Notes: generated by a model not told the origin, from the sequence alone. A stretch of 64,000 bases of DNA from Streptomyces mirabilis (GCF_039503195.1 NZ_JBCJKP010000001.1:7936001-8000000); one strand, 5' to 3'; shown: positions 9,301-17,027, numbered from the stretch's first letter. A program made the numbers and translations.

Positions 9301-9856
9301 CGCGAGCGAACCGCATCCGCTCTTCGTCGAACTCGTCGAGAAGACCGCCCCGCGGCAACTGGAACTGCTGGCCGACCGCCGGGAGCGCGGCGGCGAGCGG
9401 GTCGAGGGATGGGTGCGCCCGCTGTGGGAGTTCTGGGCGAAGACACTGCCCGCCGCGCTGGACACCGAGTTCGGGGACCAGCGCGCCGTCCAGCCGACGC
9501 TGCGCACGCTGCTGGAGCACGTACGCGGCGGAACTCCCGCGCCGCGCGTCCGCAAGGAGGTCCCCGAACCCCGGCGTGCCGTGCCCGACGAAGACGACTG
9601 GGGCACCGCACCGCGCGCCTCCTTCGACAAGTACCCGAGGGGCACGGAGGAACGTCCGCGCCGCGCGTCCGTGGACGACTACGACGACGGGTACGAGGCC
9701 GACCGCGGTGATCGGGGTGACCGCGTCAACGGGCGCTCCGGCGGCGCCGACCGGCCCTCGGTGCCCTGGGACGAGCCCGGTGACCACGGCCCGTACGGCG
9801 ACGACGGCGAGCGTGAACGCTCCCGCCGCAACCCCTGGGACGGTGACCCGGAGTGA
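6383..9856 (+). CDS. Tubulin/FtsZ-like GTPase domain protein
   Basis: This 1157-residue protein starts at ATG 6383 behind a strong GGGGAGGAAACCC site. The N-terminus FVGLGGTGG (residues 9-17) is the first glycine loop of tubulin-like folds, and VAGGTGAGI (about 192-200) matches the tubulin signature GGGTGSG. This supports GTP binding and possible polymerisation. The remaining 900 residues are helical and unlike FtsZ. The last 110 residues are charged and disordered (Asp, Arg, Gly). Length is two to three times that of FtsZ, fitting the tubulin-like families seen in predicted conflict systems rather than cell division. Its end overlaps the next gene (GTGA). Confidence 0.82.
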   Translation: MKIFQPMLFVGLGGTGGLVGAELERKLRAELCGPDGVALSHLSGHAPYQLPDCLQFVYADYSESDLQRLPQFNVDPSLRAAYSRTSRATHNLLPNFDASPELTKMLRASLRDEVADWLPPRIDEPKVTPLHNGAGQLPTVGRAALFATLRHSLAPVLEPLLQAIDAIAKSAGELAELGGGKVNGCDVFVAFSVAGGTGAGIFLDYLHLINHAFQLRRFDGVKIYPLVVMPSSFSSAGGGGREAELNAARALVDLFRLVDAQNAPSEGTEIGDLDLDLDSGLGIRYPGTTPIRLRTGILPTAFLFSPTAGIRQDDLRRSIVSLVMSLIGTELGDSRPRGRATATDDDFQTFAASFINRGVHRSAVSPTGIGRQGVSTSLVASMTAPMDQLADLVAGRLLREAVTDLVERPRTALRDNAVPLIRQLFADSHLEELWERAQLAVPEPDPLPRGGKAIEQALGERLTDMQRLLSDLQSIADRQAASMADRFAPRPAIDKLLQSVDPFLAERIVRGVQDSDEPIARLGFLGMLDSRSRAPQRPPGVTDQPPKTPRIKGRLAGMSPARWGDDDVQAALQEQDLWYQWRSRTVWHEAWREQQQQWQPPAATAGADLGRLVNAFRKHSDQERKISAQKGLELYEDRTGISYLLPPQRTLNHFYEDVVTRLIRREGMRENDDEAALLLRMIDGDTWREVHTLSRRNPDNAVAVVKAQLEGRITRLFAESGEHLEERPLLPAMGTLLAAAAGDADAADQVSKEALDLFGRKLTGLLPVGFTPEGTGPLRVLVTHPRVQAVEEVQEYLGKALRLPSDAKNSVEYRGVESDSVTVVLFRSEMSLTQVPEARKVLRQWARAKDSEQAQDVLRWRQRLGYRDSWMVSSEEDRRVILHRLLCCMWNGQVDVVDGDPASPERLRLRLFPEKGAHVPGVRLRLGDFPGGVSSWAELLRSYERWTVLDDERTVEDYCRELMGAQPLGLARSASEPHPLFVELVEKTAPRQLELLADRRERGGERVEGWVRPLWEFWAKTLPAALDTEFGDQRAVQPTLRTLLEHVRGGTPAPRVRKEVPEPRRAVPDEDDWGTAPRASFDKYPRGTEERPRRASVDDYDDGYEADRGDRGDRVNGRSGGADRPSVPWDEPGDHGPYGDDGERERSRRNPWDGDPE

Positions 9857-12483
9857 AGACGTCCGAAGACCTCGGCACCGTCATCCGGCTGGACCTGCGC
9901 AGCGGCGCGGCGGAACTCGACACCGCCAAGGCCCTGCGGGCCAGTGTCGCCCGGCAGTTGGGCCGCGCCGGGCTGCCCGAACCCGACGATCCGCTGTTCC
10001 TGGTGGTCGACACCCCGGCCGGGCTGACCGACCACCAGCGGCAGTACGAACTGCTCACCGCCTACCGGGCCGTGGGCGAGGTCAGGATCCTGGTCCTGCT
10101 GGTGGGCAGCGCACCCGGTTCGTACGCGGGTGAGGACGAGGCCTTCCAGCCCGACCGGCGCCTCGTGCGGCCCGCGGTGCTGCGGGCCTCGGGCACCGCC
10201 CTGCTGTGGGCGGGCGATCTGCGCTCCGCGCGCACGGCGCTGGAACAGCCCGAGCCCGACGCCCCGGAGGCGCTCGCCGTCCTGGTGGACGTGCTGTCGG
10301 TCCCGGACGTCTACCGGAAGGTCCTCGACGGCCTCGGGGCGCTGCCCGACGCCGTCGCCGCACCCGGCGTGCGGCTGCTGGAACAGGACCTGCCCCGTGA
10401 GGTGCGCGACCGGGCCTGGCGCGACGCGCTCCTCAGGTTCGCGGGCGAGGACACCGAACTCGCCCCCGACCTGCTGGCGACCGCCTCCTCCGGCGCCGAT
10501 CTGCCGGAGCCGTTGCGGAGTCTGGTGGCGGGCCGGGGCGGCCGCGACCAACGGCACCGGGAGCCGGGCGGCGTGGCGGACAGCACGTACGCCGCCTGCG
10601 CACAGGCCCTCGACTACGCCGAGGACGCGCTGGCCGGACTGCGCTCCCTGCCCGGGCTGGTGTGGGCCTCCCGCAGGCAGGCGTTCGAGGCGGACCTCGA
10701 CCAGGCGCACCAGGCGCTCGGCGAGTACCGGGACCTCGTCGGCACGGCCCTGCGCGGCGGCGGCTCCGGTACGGCGCCGTCCGCCGCCGAGACGGCGGCC
10801 CGGCTCGGGGCCCTCGGTCTGCGGGTGCCCTCGGCCGAGGGCATGGGGGAGCGGATCGGCGAGGGCCTGCGGGAGTTCGCCGGAAAGCTGCTGGGACAGG
10901 GGCTCGCCCTGCGGTCCGTGGCCCAGCGCTTCACCGGGCTGGCCGGGCGGGTGGAGCCCGTACCGGGTTCGGCATTGGTGCGCAAACTCGCCGACCACTC
11001 CACCGAAGCGTTGTCCCGGCGGACCGTCGTGGGGAACGGCCCCGTGGCCACGGGGCGCGGCGCGCTGCCCGCGGCGGCCGTGGCGGGGCTGCTCGGGGGC
11101 CTGTGGCGGGGGTCTCTGGCGGCGCTGGCGATCGCCGTCCCGCTGGTCCTCCTCGCGGTGGCGCTGCTCGGCGCGTCCAGGCTGCGGGGCGCGGGTCGCC
11201 CGGGCCGCTGGGGCTGGGGTCCCCGGGCCGCGGCACTCGGTGGCGCCGCGGCCGGTGTGACGGTGGCGTACGCGGTCGAGCCCCCGCTCTGGCTGAGCGC
11301 GGTCGGTCTCCTGGCGGGCCTCGGTGTCGCGGTGGAGACGGCACGCCGGCTGTGGCGCGCCGCGATCGACTCCTGGGCGGCCTTCCACGCCACCACCGGG
11401 CTGCGCAAGGCCCTGGCCGGGCTCGACGCGCTGCTGGCCGAGGCGGTCCGTGAACACTGGGCCGTCGAGGAGCGCCTGCACTGCGCCGACGCCGCCCGGT
11501 CCGTCGCCGGCATGCTGCGGGCGACGGCCGCCGCCGCGGCCGCCGAGGCGGTGCCCGAGCCCGAGCGGCCCACCGTCACCGGCGCGCCCGGTCCCGAGCC
11601 GCTCGACGCGGACGACTGGCTGACCAGTACCTCGGTCCTGGAGACGGACGCGTTCGCGGTGCCCGACGACGGGGACAGCGACTGGGCGAGCGCGTACGCC
11701 TGGCAGGACGGGGCTTCCTGGAGCGAGCCCGGTGAGCCCGGCGCGCGGGGTGGGTTCGCGGAGTCCGCGGGACCCGCCGACCCGTGGGCGGACCGTACCG
11801 CGGGAGTTCCGCGCTGGCTGGACCGCGAGAGCGGCGAGGGCGGACCGGAGCTGGTCGCCGTCCTGGCCGGTGATCTGACGGACGCCGCCATGGTGGCGAT
11901 GGAGCCCTACTGGGGTGCCGTCGAGCGCGGCCAGGCCGGCGCCCTCGCCGTCCGGCGCACCGAGGAACGGGTCCGCGACCTGCTCTCGACGGCCCGCCGC
12001 CACCTCCAGCACAACGGAGTACTGGCCCCGCCCCCGTTCGCCGCCGACCACCGCACCCGGGCCGGCTCGGCGAACCTGCTGGGCACCGACCCGCGCCGGG
12101 TGGCCGACCTGGTGGGCACGGAGGCGGACCGGCAGGCCGTGGTCCAGCTCTCCTCACCCGAGCAGGGAACGCTGCTCAGCCGGGACCCGGCGGCCGCGGT
12201 GTGGATCAGGTTCGCGCCGGAGGCCGTGCGCGACGAGGTCGAGAAGACCTGGCGGACCACCGGCTGCGTACCGCCGGAGCAGACGCTCTGGACCTCCTCG
12301 GGGCGTTATGCCGGCCTGGTCCGGCTCACCCCGCTGCGGATGGGCGTGGTGGACACCGTCCGCTCCCGCCAGAACTCCCCGGCCGACGGGTTCGACCCGT
12401 ACGACCGCGGGGACGCGTACGACCGCGGGGACGCGTACGACCGAGAGGACGCGTACGACCGAGAGGACGGCGACAACTGGTGA
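9853..12483 (+). CDS. Large three-TM protein of the GTPase cluster
   Basis: This 876-residue protein starts at GTG 9853, coupled to the tubulin-like gene. I do not recognise a named family. Residues 1-120 alternate strands and helices (DPLFLVVDTPAG, VRILVLLVGSAPG), like a degenerate nucleotide-binding or Rossmann-type domain without a P-loop. The middle is helical. Three membrane segments lie at about 405-495. A cytoplasmic helical region and an acidic linker follow. The extreme C-terminus carries four copies of a six-residue repeat, YDRGDA/YDREDA, encoded by an 18-base tandem repeat. It may anchor the tubulin-like or GTPase partner at the membrane. Confidence 0.75.
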   Translation: MKTSEDLGTVIRLDLRSGAAELDTAKALRASVARQLGRAGLPEPDDPLFLVVDTPAGLTDHQRQYELLTAYRAVGEVRILVLLVGSAPGSYAGEDEAFQPDRRLVRPAVLRASGTALLWAGDLRSARTALEQPEPDAPEALAVLVDVLSVPDVYRKVLDGLGALPDAVAAPGVRLLEQDLPREVRDRAWRDALLRFAGEDTELAPDLLATASSGADLPEPLRSLVAGRGGRDQRHREPGGVADSTYAACAQALDYAEDALAGLRSLPGLVWASRRQAFEADLDQAHQALGEYRDLVGTALRGGGSGTAPSAAETAARLGALGLRVPSAEGMGERIGEGLREFAGKLLGQGLALRSVAQRFTGLAGRVEPVPGSALVRKLADHSTEALSRRTVVGNGPVATGRGALPAAAVAGLLGGLWRGSLAALAIAVPLVLLAVALLGASRLRGAGRPGRWGWGPRAAALGGAAAGVTVAYAVEPPLWLSAVGLLAGLGVAVETARRLWRAAIDSWAAFHATTGLRKALAGLDALLAEAVREHWAVEERLHCADAARSVAGMLRATAAAAAAEAVPEPERPTVTGAPGPEPLDADDWLTSTSVLETDAFAVPDDGDSDWASAYAWQDGASWSEPGEPGARGGFAESAGPADPWADRTAGVPRWLDRESGEGGPELVAVLAGDLTDAAMVAMEPYWGAVERGQAGALAVRRTEERVRDLLSTARRHLQHNGVLAPPPFAADHRTRAGSANLLGTDPRRVADLVGTEADRQAVVQLSSPEQGTLLSRDPAAAVWIRFAPEAVRDEVEKTWRTTGCVPPEQTLWTSSGRYAGLVRLTPLRMGVVDTVRSRQNSPADGFDPYDRGDAYDRGDAYDREDAYDREDGDNW

Positions 12484-12533
12484 CCCGCATCCCGTACCCC
12501 GGCCCGGCGCACCCGTACGACCGAGAGGACGGC
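12400..12533 (+). repeat. 18-bp tandem repeat spanning a gene junction
   Basis: Units of the form TACGACCGCGGGGACGCG start at 12400, 12418, 12436 and 12454. The last two have CGAGAG in place of CGCGGG. A fifth unit lies at 12516-12533, beyond the stop of the upstream gene. The unit length is a multiple of three, so the first four encode YDR(G/E)DA repeats. The fifth sits in the small linking ORF, showing that the gene end itself was duplicated. Confidence 0.85.
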
Positions 12534-12545
12534 AACCGCTGGTGA
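12480..12545 (+). CDS. 21-residue linking ORF between two coupled genes
   Basis: GTG 12480 overlaps the stop of the large TM protein (GTGA), and its own TGA 12543-12545 overlaps GTG 12542 of the next gene, again GTGA. The peptide ends PYDREDGNRW, a near copy of the upstream protein's terminus AYDREDGDNW. It therefore looks like a duplicated C-terminal coding segment that kept its stop/start overlap. It may only serve to pass ribosomes on by translational coupling. Expression of a stable peptide is doubtful. Confidence 0.4.
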   Translation: MTRIPYPGPAHPYDREDGNRW

Positions 12546-14677
12546 CCAGCACCTCGCATCCCCACCTGACGGAGCCGGACGGTCCGCGCTGGAAGACGCT
12601 CGCGTTCACCGTCCCCTCGGGCCGGCGCCGGGTCGCCCCCGTCCGCTTCGGCCCCGAGTCCCGCCGCGATCCGCTGCTGCCCCAGCTGATCCGCAACGGA
12701 CTGCTCGACGACGAGGGGCAGCAGTGCGTCCAGGTCCGCCTGAACGCCGCCGACGCGGCCAACCCGGCCGCGCGCGCCCTGCTCGACGCGGAGGCGGGCA
12801 CCGCCCTGCACCTGCACCGGGCCCTCGACGACACGGAGTACACGGCGCTCTTCCCGAGGATCGTCGGCTACGAACTGGACGCGGCCGAGCCGTTCCTGCT
12901 GTACGCCGCGCCGCGCGGCGCCGCCCTCGCGCGTACCCATGTGATGTCCGCGACCGACCAACGGGTCCTCACCCGCGACCTGATGCTCGCCCTGTGCCTG
13001 CTGGACAGCCAGGAGCTGGTGCTGCGGGGCATCTCGCCCGCCACCGTGCTCTGGGACGGCGCCTCGGTCCAGCTCTGGGGACTGGAGGGGGCGGCTCGTA
13101 CCGGACGGCCGAGGACCCGGTGGGGCAGGGCACCCTACTGCTCGCCCGAACAGCGCAGGGGCGAGGGGCTCGTCGACCCCCGGGACGCGGTGTGGAGCGC
13201 AGCCCAGGTGCTCTACCAGCTGGTGACCGGCCGGCCCGGCCCCGGTGACCGGGCACCCACCGACCTCGGCGAACACCGCGTGCTCGCCGAGACGTTGCGG
13301 GGCGCCTTCGCCCCGCTGGCCGCCGACCGGCCGACCCCCGCCCAACTGCTCGACCTGCTGGCGCCGGGAGCCGCCCGGCGCGTCACGCTCACCGTGCCCG
13401 CCGACGAGACCCGCGCGCACCAGGAGGCGTTCGAGCGGGCGCTGCGCCTCAAGCGGCAGGCACCCGTCACCCACCAGGGGCCCGGGACACCGGCCGGGCG
13501 CAGCAGCGACGGCCAGGTGCTGTGCCCGTACTGCCTGGAGCACATCCAGCTCGACCTCGCCCAGCTCTTCGTCACCGACAGCAGGATGCAGTACAAGCCG
13601 CTGGACGTCTCGACGATCGGCAACGCCCTGCGCCGCCAGGACGTCATGCGCGGTGCCGTCCAGAAGTGCACCGCGGACCGGGACTTCCCCGAGCACTTCA
13701 TCCCGGTGCCCTACCTCACCTACGGCCGCCCCCTGACCGTCGCGATGGTCGGCCAGTCGTCCACCGGCAAGAGCCATCTGCTGACCCAGATGATCGCGGA
13801 GATCACCGACGGCGGCCTGGAGCCGTTCGGCCTGAAGTGGCAGTCCGTCAACCCGGAGCAGCACGCTCGGTTCGTACGGGAACGGGTGCAGCCGCTGCGC
13901 AACGGCAAGGTCCTCGACCACACCGGTGCCCTCGGCCTGGACGGCTTCGCGCGCTTCGTGGAGTCCCTCCTCATCACCGACGCCCACGGGCAGGTACGTC
14001 CGGTCGCCTTCTTCGACCTCGGCGGCGAGGACCTCGTACGGACCGATGCCGCGCTACGCTTCCTGCTCGGGATCGACGCGCTGATCTTCGTCGTCGATCC
14101 GGCGCTGGCTCTTCCGCTGCCCCATCTGGACCACGCCAGGGAACGCTGGGGTGTCGAGGTGAACCGGGACGGCGACCTCGCCTTCGGCACCGTCCTCGAC
14201 CGGCTGCCGAAGAACGGACCGTATCTGGACGTGGCCGCCGCGATGGTGCTCGGCAAGGCGGACCTCCTGCGGTTCCAGCCGCCCGTCGACCGGTGGCTGG
14301 GCCGGGCACCGGCCACCTCGCTCGACCCCGAACGGACGCGTGAGGAGAGCCGGGACGTGTACGGGCTGCTGCGACAGCACGCCGGGCCGGCCTGGCTGCG
14401 CCCCTTCGACGCGATCCGCCGGTGCACCCTGCATGTCGCGTCGGCCACCGGCGGCCAGGAGGAACAGGGCCGCTATCCGGCGGGGGCGGGGCCCCGGCGG
14501 GTGCTGGAGCCGCTGCTGGCGCTGCTGGCGCTGCACGGGATGGTGGAAGTGCCGGGCGGCGCCGAGGCGTTCGCCGTGGGAGAGGCGCCCGCGTTCGAGG
14601 CGGTGCCGTCGGCGAGGGCCGGACGAACCGGGGGAGCGGTGGGAGCCGCGGGATCCGCGCGAGGTGAGGCGAAGTGA
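12542..14677 (+). CDS. Pseudokinase-like domain fused to a P-loop GTPase
   Basis: This 711-residue protein starts at GTG 12542. Residues about 90-290 have protein-kinase architecture with the catalytic residues replaced. LRGISPATVLW (about 159) sits where HRDxKPxNIL is expected, WGLEG (about 178) replaces DFG, while SPEQ (about 200) and VWSAAQVLYQLVTGRPG keep the activation-segment and F-helix pattern. A CPYC knuckle is at about 327. From about 395 a GTPase follows, with Walker A GQSSTGKS (about 403), FDLGGED (about 490) as the G3 region and GKAD (about 570) as G4. This resembles the Double-GTPase/TRAFAC families paired with GAP1 proteins in predicted conflict systems. The next gene, coupled by GTGA, is GAP1-like. 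Confidence 0.8.
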   Translation: MTSTSHPHLTEPDGPRWKTLAFTVPSGRRRVAPVRFGPESRRDPLLPQLIRNGLLDDEGQQCVQVRLNAADAANPAARALLDAEAGTALHLHRALDDTEYTALFPRIVGYELDAAEPFLLYAAPRGAALARTHVMSATDQRVLTRDLMLALCLLDSQELVLRGISPATVLWDGASVQLWGLEGAARTGRPRTRWGRAPYCSPEQRRGEGLVDPRDAVWSAAQVLYQLVTGRPGPGDRAPTDLGEHRVLAETLRGAFAPLAADRPTPAQLLDLLAPGAARRVTLTVPADETRAHQEAFERALRLKRQAPVTHQGPGTPAGRSSDGQVLCPYCLEHIQLDLAQLFVTDSRMQYKPLDVSTIGNALRRQDVMRGAVQKCTADRDFPEHFIPVPYLTYGRPLTVAMVGQSSTGKSHLLTQMIAEITDGGLEPFGLKWQSVNPEQHARFVRERVQPLRNGKVLDHTGALGLDGFARFVESLLITDAHGQVRPVAFFDLGGEDLVRTDAALRFLLGIDALIFVVDPALALPLPHLDHARERWGVEVNRDGDLAFGTVLDRLPKNGPYLDVAAAMVLGKADLLRFQPPVDRWLGRAPATSLDPERTREESRDVYGLLRQHAGPAWLRPFDAIRRCTLHVASATGGQEEQGRYPAGAGPRRVLEPLLALLALHGMVEVPGGAEAFAVGEAPAFEAVPSARAGRTGGAVGAAGSARGEAK

Positions 14678-16395
14678 GCGACTTCCAGGATCGAGTGAGC
14701 GACTACCCGGATCGGAGGAGTCCGGCCGCCCACGGGGAGCAGGCCGGCGCGCACGGGCCGGGCGGTGGCGGCATCGGGGGCTCGGTGCACCAGGTCGTCT
14801 TCCGTTGGGACGGCAACCAGGGCCGCCAGGGCACCGGCATGAAGGCCGTCGCGCACTCCTGTCCGGCCGAACGCGCCGAGGAACTGGGCCGGGAACTGGG
14901 CCCGCTGCTGTGGGTGTCCGGTACGGCCGCCTCACGGCAGAGCGTCGTACGCACCCTGTCCCGCGACGGCGACGTCATGCTCGTCCAGCGCTGGCCCACC
15001 ACCGACCGCGGCGGCCGGCCCAGCACGATCAGCCATGTCCTGATCGGTGACCCCGGAACTCTGAAGATCCGCCAGTGCCTCGGCCTCTCCTACGGCGGCT
15101 GGGGCAGCCGGGAGTCCGCCGAGAAGGCCTCCGGACGCCTGCGCGTGATCGAGTGCGCCCAGCTCGACGCGCTGGCGCGCAAGCGGCTCCCGGCCATGCT
15201 GGAGCTGCTTCCGGCGGTCAAGCACGCGCTGATCCTGGTCGCCGCCGAGTGGCTGCGCGATCCGGCGCAGCGGGTGTCGCTGCTCGCGGACGAGAAGGGG
15301 CAGCCCGGCTGGCCGGACCAGGACAGCGTGCCGGTGGCGTATCTGGGGCTGTTCCTGCTCTTCGGGCGCTGGCTGGGGCAGGAGTGGACGTTCGCCACCC
15401 ACGACACGGTGGACACCCATCAGCTGCGTCTGACGTGCGTCCCGCACTGGGAGCCGGACGCGGGCGGGGCCGGTCCACTGGCCCGGGTCACGGGCCGTCG
15501 GGTCACCCCACGGTTCGAGCACAAGGCGGCCGCCCGACTGGTGGACCACCTTCTCGACCGCCTCCGCGCGCATCCCGACGCCGCCGCCGGGGTGCCCCAG
15601 CTGGTCGACGAGCTCGCCGGCGGCGCGGGGCTGGAGTGGGCGCGGCGGCGCGTCCTGCTGCACGAGATCCTCAGCACCGACCGCCGGACCGGCACGCGCG
15701 CCGACGCGCCCGCACCCGCGCCCCGTTCCGCGGAACCGGGCCCGGTCGGGGAGGGGGACGAGGGAGGCGAGGACCGGGAACGGGCCGAGACGACGCCCCC
15801 GCAGCGGCTCCCGAAGCCGTACCCGTACCCCGACCCGCACCTCGACCCGCGCCCGGATGTGTACTCGGACCCGCGCCCGGATGTGTACTCGGACCCGTAT
15901 CCGGACACCTACGCGCCCCCGGCACCCGAGGATTCTCCCCCATGGCCCCTCCGCGCCCGCTGCGGACGCCGGTCCAGGCGCCGGTCCGGACTCCCGCCGT
16001 CGAGGCGTACGGGCTGCACCAGGACCTCCTTGACCATCGGCGCGGGAACCCCATGCAACGCAGTCTCCTGGCGGCGCGTCTGCGCACCCTGCCCGACGAG
16101 TTGCTCCTGGGCGAGCTGCGCTCCGCCGACCTGCCGCCGGAGTCCGTGGAACTCCTGCTCGACGAGCTGGGGAACGAGCACCGCCTCCAGGAGCGCCGAC
16201 CGGAGATGCGGCACGACCTGTGTGCGGAGGTGCTCCACAACGGCCTGTACTTCACGCCGTACGGACAGGGCCCGGAACCCGTGTCCAGGACGGCCATGGT
16301 CACCCGGGCCGCCGACCTCTTCACGTGGGCCGTCGCCCCGCTGGCCCGGGAAGAGCGCTATCTGCGCGATCTGCGCGAGCTGCTCCACCGCATGA
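14674..16395 (+). CDS. GAP1-like GTPase-associated protein, frame lost after about 15940
   Basis: It starts at GTG 14674, overlapping the GTPase stop. Residues about 35-140 (VFRWDGNQG, GTGMKAVAHS, then SHVLIG) resemble the GTPase-associated protein 1 N-terminal domain. A helical middle domain follows to about 345. Next comes a Pro/Glu/Tyr linker with two perfect 24-base repeats (15846-15893). After codon about 423 the frame becomes an Arg/Cys/Ser/Thr-rich shadow, while sensible coding resumes in another frame at 15942. The intact protein would be about 694 residues ending at 16757. A one-base indel in a C-run, a sequencing error, or a -1 frameshift would each explain this. The family call is moderate; the break is clear. 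Confidence 0.65.
   Translation: MSDFQDRVSDYPDRRSPAAHGEQAGAHGPGGGGIGGSVHQVVFRWDGNQGRQGTGMKAVAHSCPAERAEELGRELGPLLWVSGTAASRQSVVRTLSRDGDVMLVQRWPTTDRGGRPSTISHVLIGDPGTLKIRQCLGLSYGGWGSRESAEKASGRLRVIECAQLDALARKRLPAMLELLPAVKHALILVAAEWLRDPAQRVSLLADEKGQPGWPDQDSVPVAYLGLFLLFGRWLGQEWTFATHDTVDTHQLRLTCVPHWEPDAGGAGPLARVTGRRVTPRFEHKAAARLVDHLLDRLRAHPDAAAGVPQLVDELAGGAGLEWARRRVLLHEILSTDRRTGTRADAPAPAPRSAEPGPVGEGDEGGEDRERAETTPPQRLPKPYPYPDPHLDPRPDVYSDPRPDVYSDPYPDTYAPPAPEDSPPWPLRARCGRRSRRRSGLPPSRRTGCTRTSLTIGAGTPCNAVSWRRVCAPCPTSCSWASCAPPTCRRSPWNSCSTSWGTSTASRSADRRCGTTCVRRCSTTACTSRRTDRARNPCPGRPWSPGPPTSSRGPSPRWPGKSAICAICASCSTA
15846..15893 (+). repeat. Two perfect 24-bp direct repeats in the linker
   Basis: CCCGCGCCCGGATGTGTACT followed by CGGA occurs at 15846-15869 and again, identically, at 15870-15893. 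It encodes PRPDVYSD repeats in the proline-rich linker just before the frame break. Confidence 0.85.
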
Positions 16396-16757
16396 CCCGG
16401 GACAGCCACCCCACCGGGGGCAACTGGCTCCGCCAGAGCATCATCGCCCCCGCGAACGGCCAGGTCCCCGACCTGCCGCCGGTCCTGTGGCAGCAGATCC
16501 TGCGCGACGTGCTCAGCCGGGGCGAGCGAGCCCCCTCCGCCCAGCCGTCGCCCGCTGCCCCGCAGCCGCCCTCCGCCTCCCACGCGCCCTACACCGTCCC
16601 GGACCCCACGACGGCCCCGGAACCCTCCTCCACCCCGCCGAGACCTCCCACCCTCACGTCCCGGCTCTCCGACCTGACGAACAACCCGGGCTGCGTGATG
16701 GGAGTCGGCTTCTCCGTCATCGCCGTGCTCATCACCATCGTCCTGATCGTCCTGTGA
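15942..16757 (+). CDS. C-terminal part of the GAP1-like protein, with TM anchor
   Basis: This frame reads as protein from ATG 15942 (271 residues); a weak CGAGG lies 8-12 bases upstream. The product has a helical domain (LRTLPDELLLGELRSADL, then AADLFTWAVAPLAREERYL) and a Pro-rich linker. It ends in a single hydrophobic helix, VGFSVIAVLITIVLIVL, which would anchor it in the membrane with the bulk inside. It overlaps the preceding frame by 454 bases, so a separate gene is less likely than the displaced 3' half of one frameshifted gene. Confidence 0.6.
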   Translation: MAPPRPLRTPVQAPVRTPAVEAYGLHQDLLDHRRGNPMQRSLLAARLRTLPDELLLGELRSADLPPESVELLLDELGNEHRLQERRPEMRHDLCAEVLHNGLYFTPYGQGPEPVSRTAMVTRAADLFTWAVAPLAREERYLRDLRELLHRMTRDSHPTGGNWLRQSIIAPANGQVPDLPPVLWQQILRDVLSRGERAPSAQPSPAAPQPPSASHAPYTVPDPTTAPEPSSTPPRPPTLTSRLSDLTNNPGCVMGVGFSVIAVLITIVLIVL

Positions 16758-16826
16758 ACCCCAGGTGTGTCCGGGCTACGGAAACGCCATATCGTGCTCA
16801 CGTGCACACCCGTCGTGCTGGAGGAC

Positions 16827-17027
16827 TCACTTCGGCCGGTTCGAGGTCGAAGGAGAAGCGTGGACGGCGACGGTGCCGTGGAGACCCGCGACACCATGGA
16901 GCAGGTCGGCCAGGGCATCGGTGCGGTAGCCGACAACGTCCTGCCACTGCGAAGAGCTGTCCGCGATGCGGCAGGTCGCCCGACCAGTGCCGCTCAGTTC
17001 CCGACCGAACCGGAGATCATTCGTCAT
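16827..17027 (-). pseudogene. Possible remnant of a small Streptomyces gene
   Basis: Reading leftward from ATG 17027, behind a good GGGAGGG site, the peptide begins MTNDLRFGRELSGTG and continues with good codon bias for about 55 residues. It then turns into a short odd tail and stops at 16827. Another frame resumes with FSFDLEPAEV near 16830-16857, the expected continuation of a small hypothetical-protein family as I remember it. This suggests a frameshifted, truncated gene. The 425-base gap between the cluster and the next gene otherwise holds only short doubtful ORFs, such as 16860-17174 on the plus strand. Confidence 0.4.

Noticed and set aside
6383..9856. Tubulin-like gene as a cell division ftsZ
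   Set aside because: Length, the missing FtsZ core after residue 200 and the absence of division genes rule this out.
12400..12533. Short regularly repeated units, possible CRISPR
   Set aside because: The 18-bp units are contiguous, in frame and encode YDR(G/E)DA; there are no spacers or cas genes.
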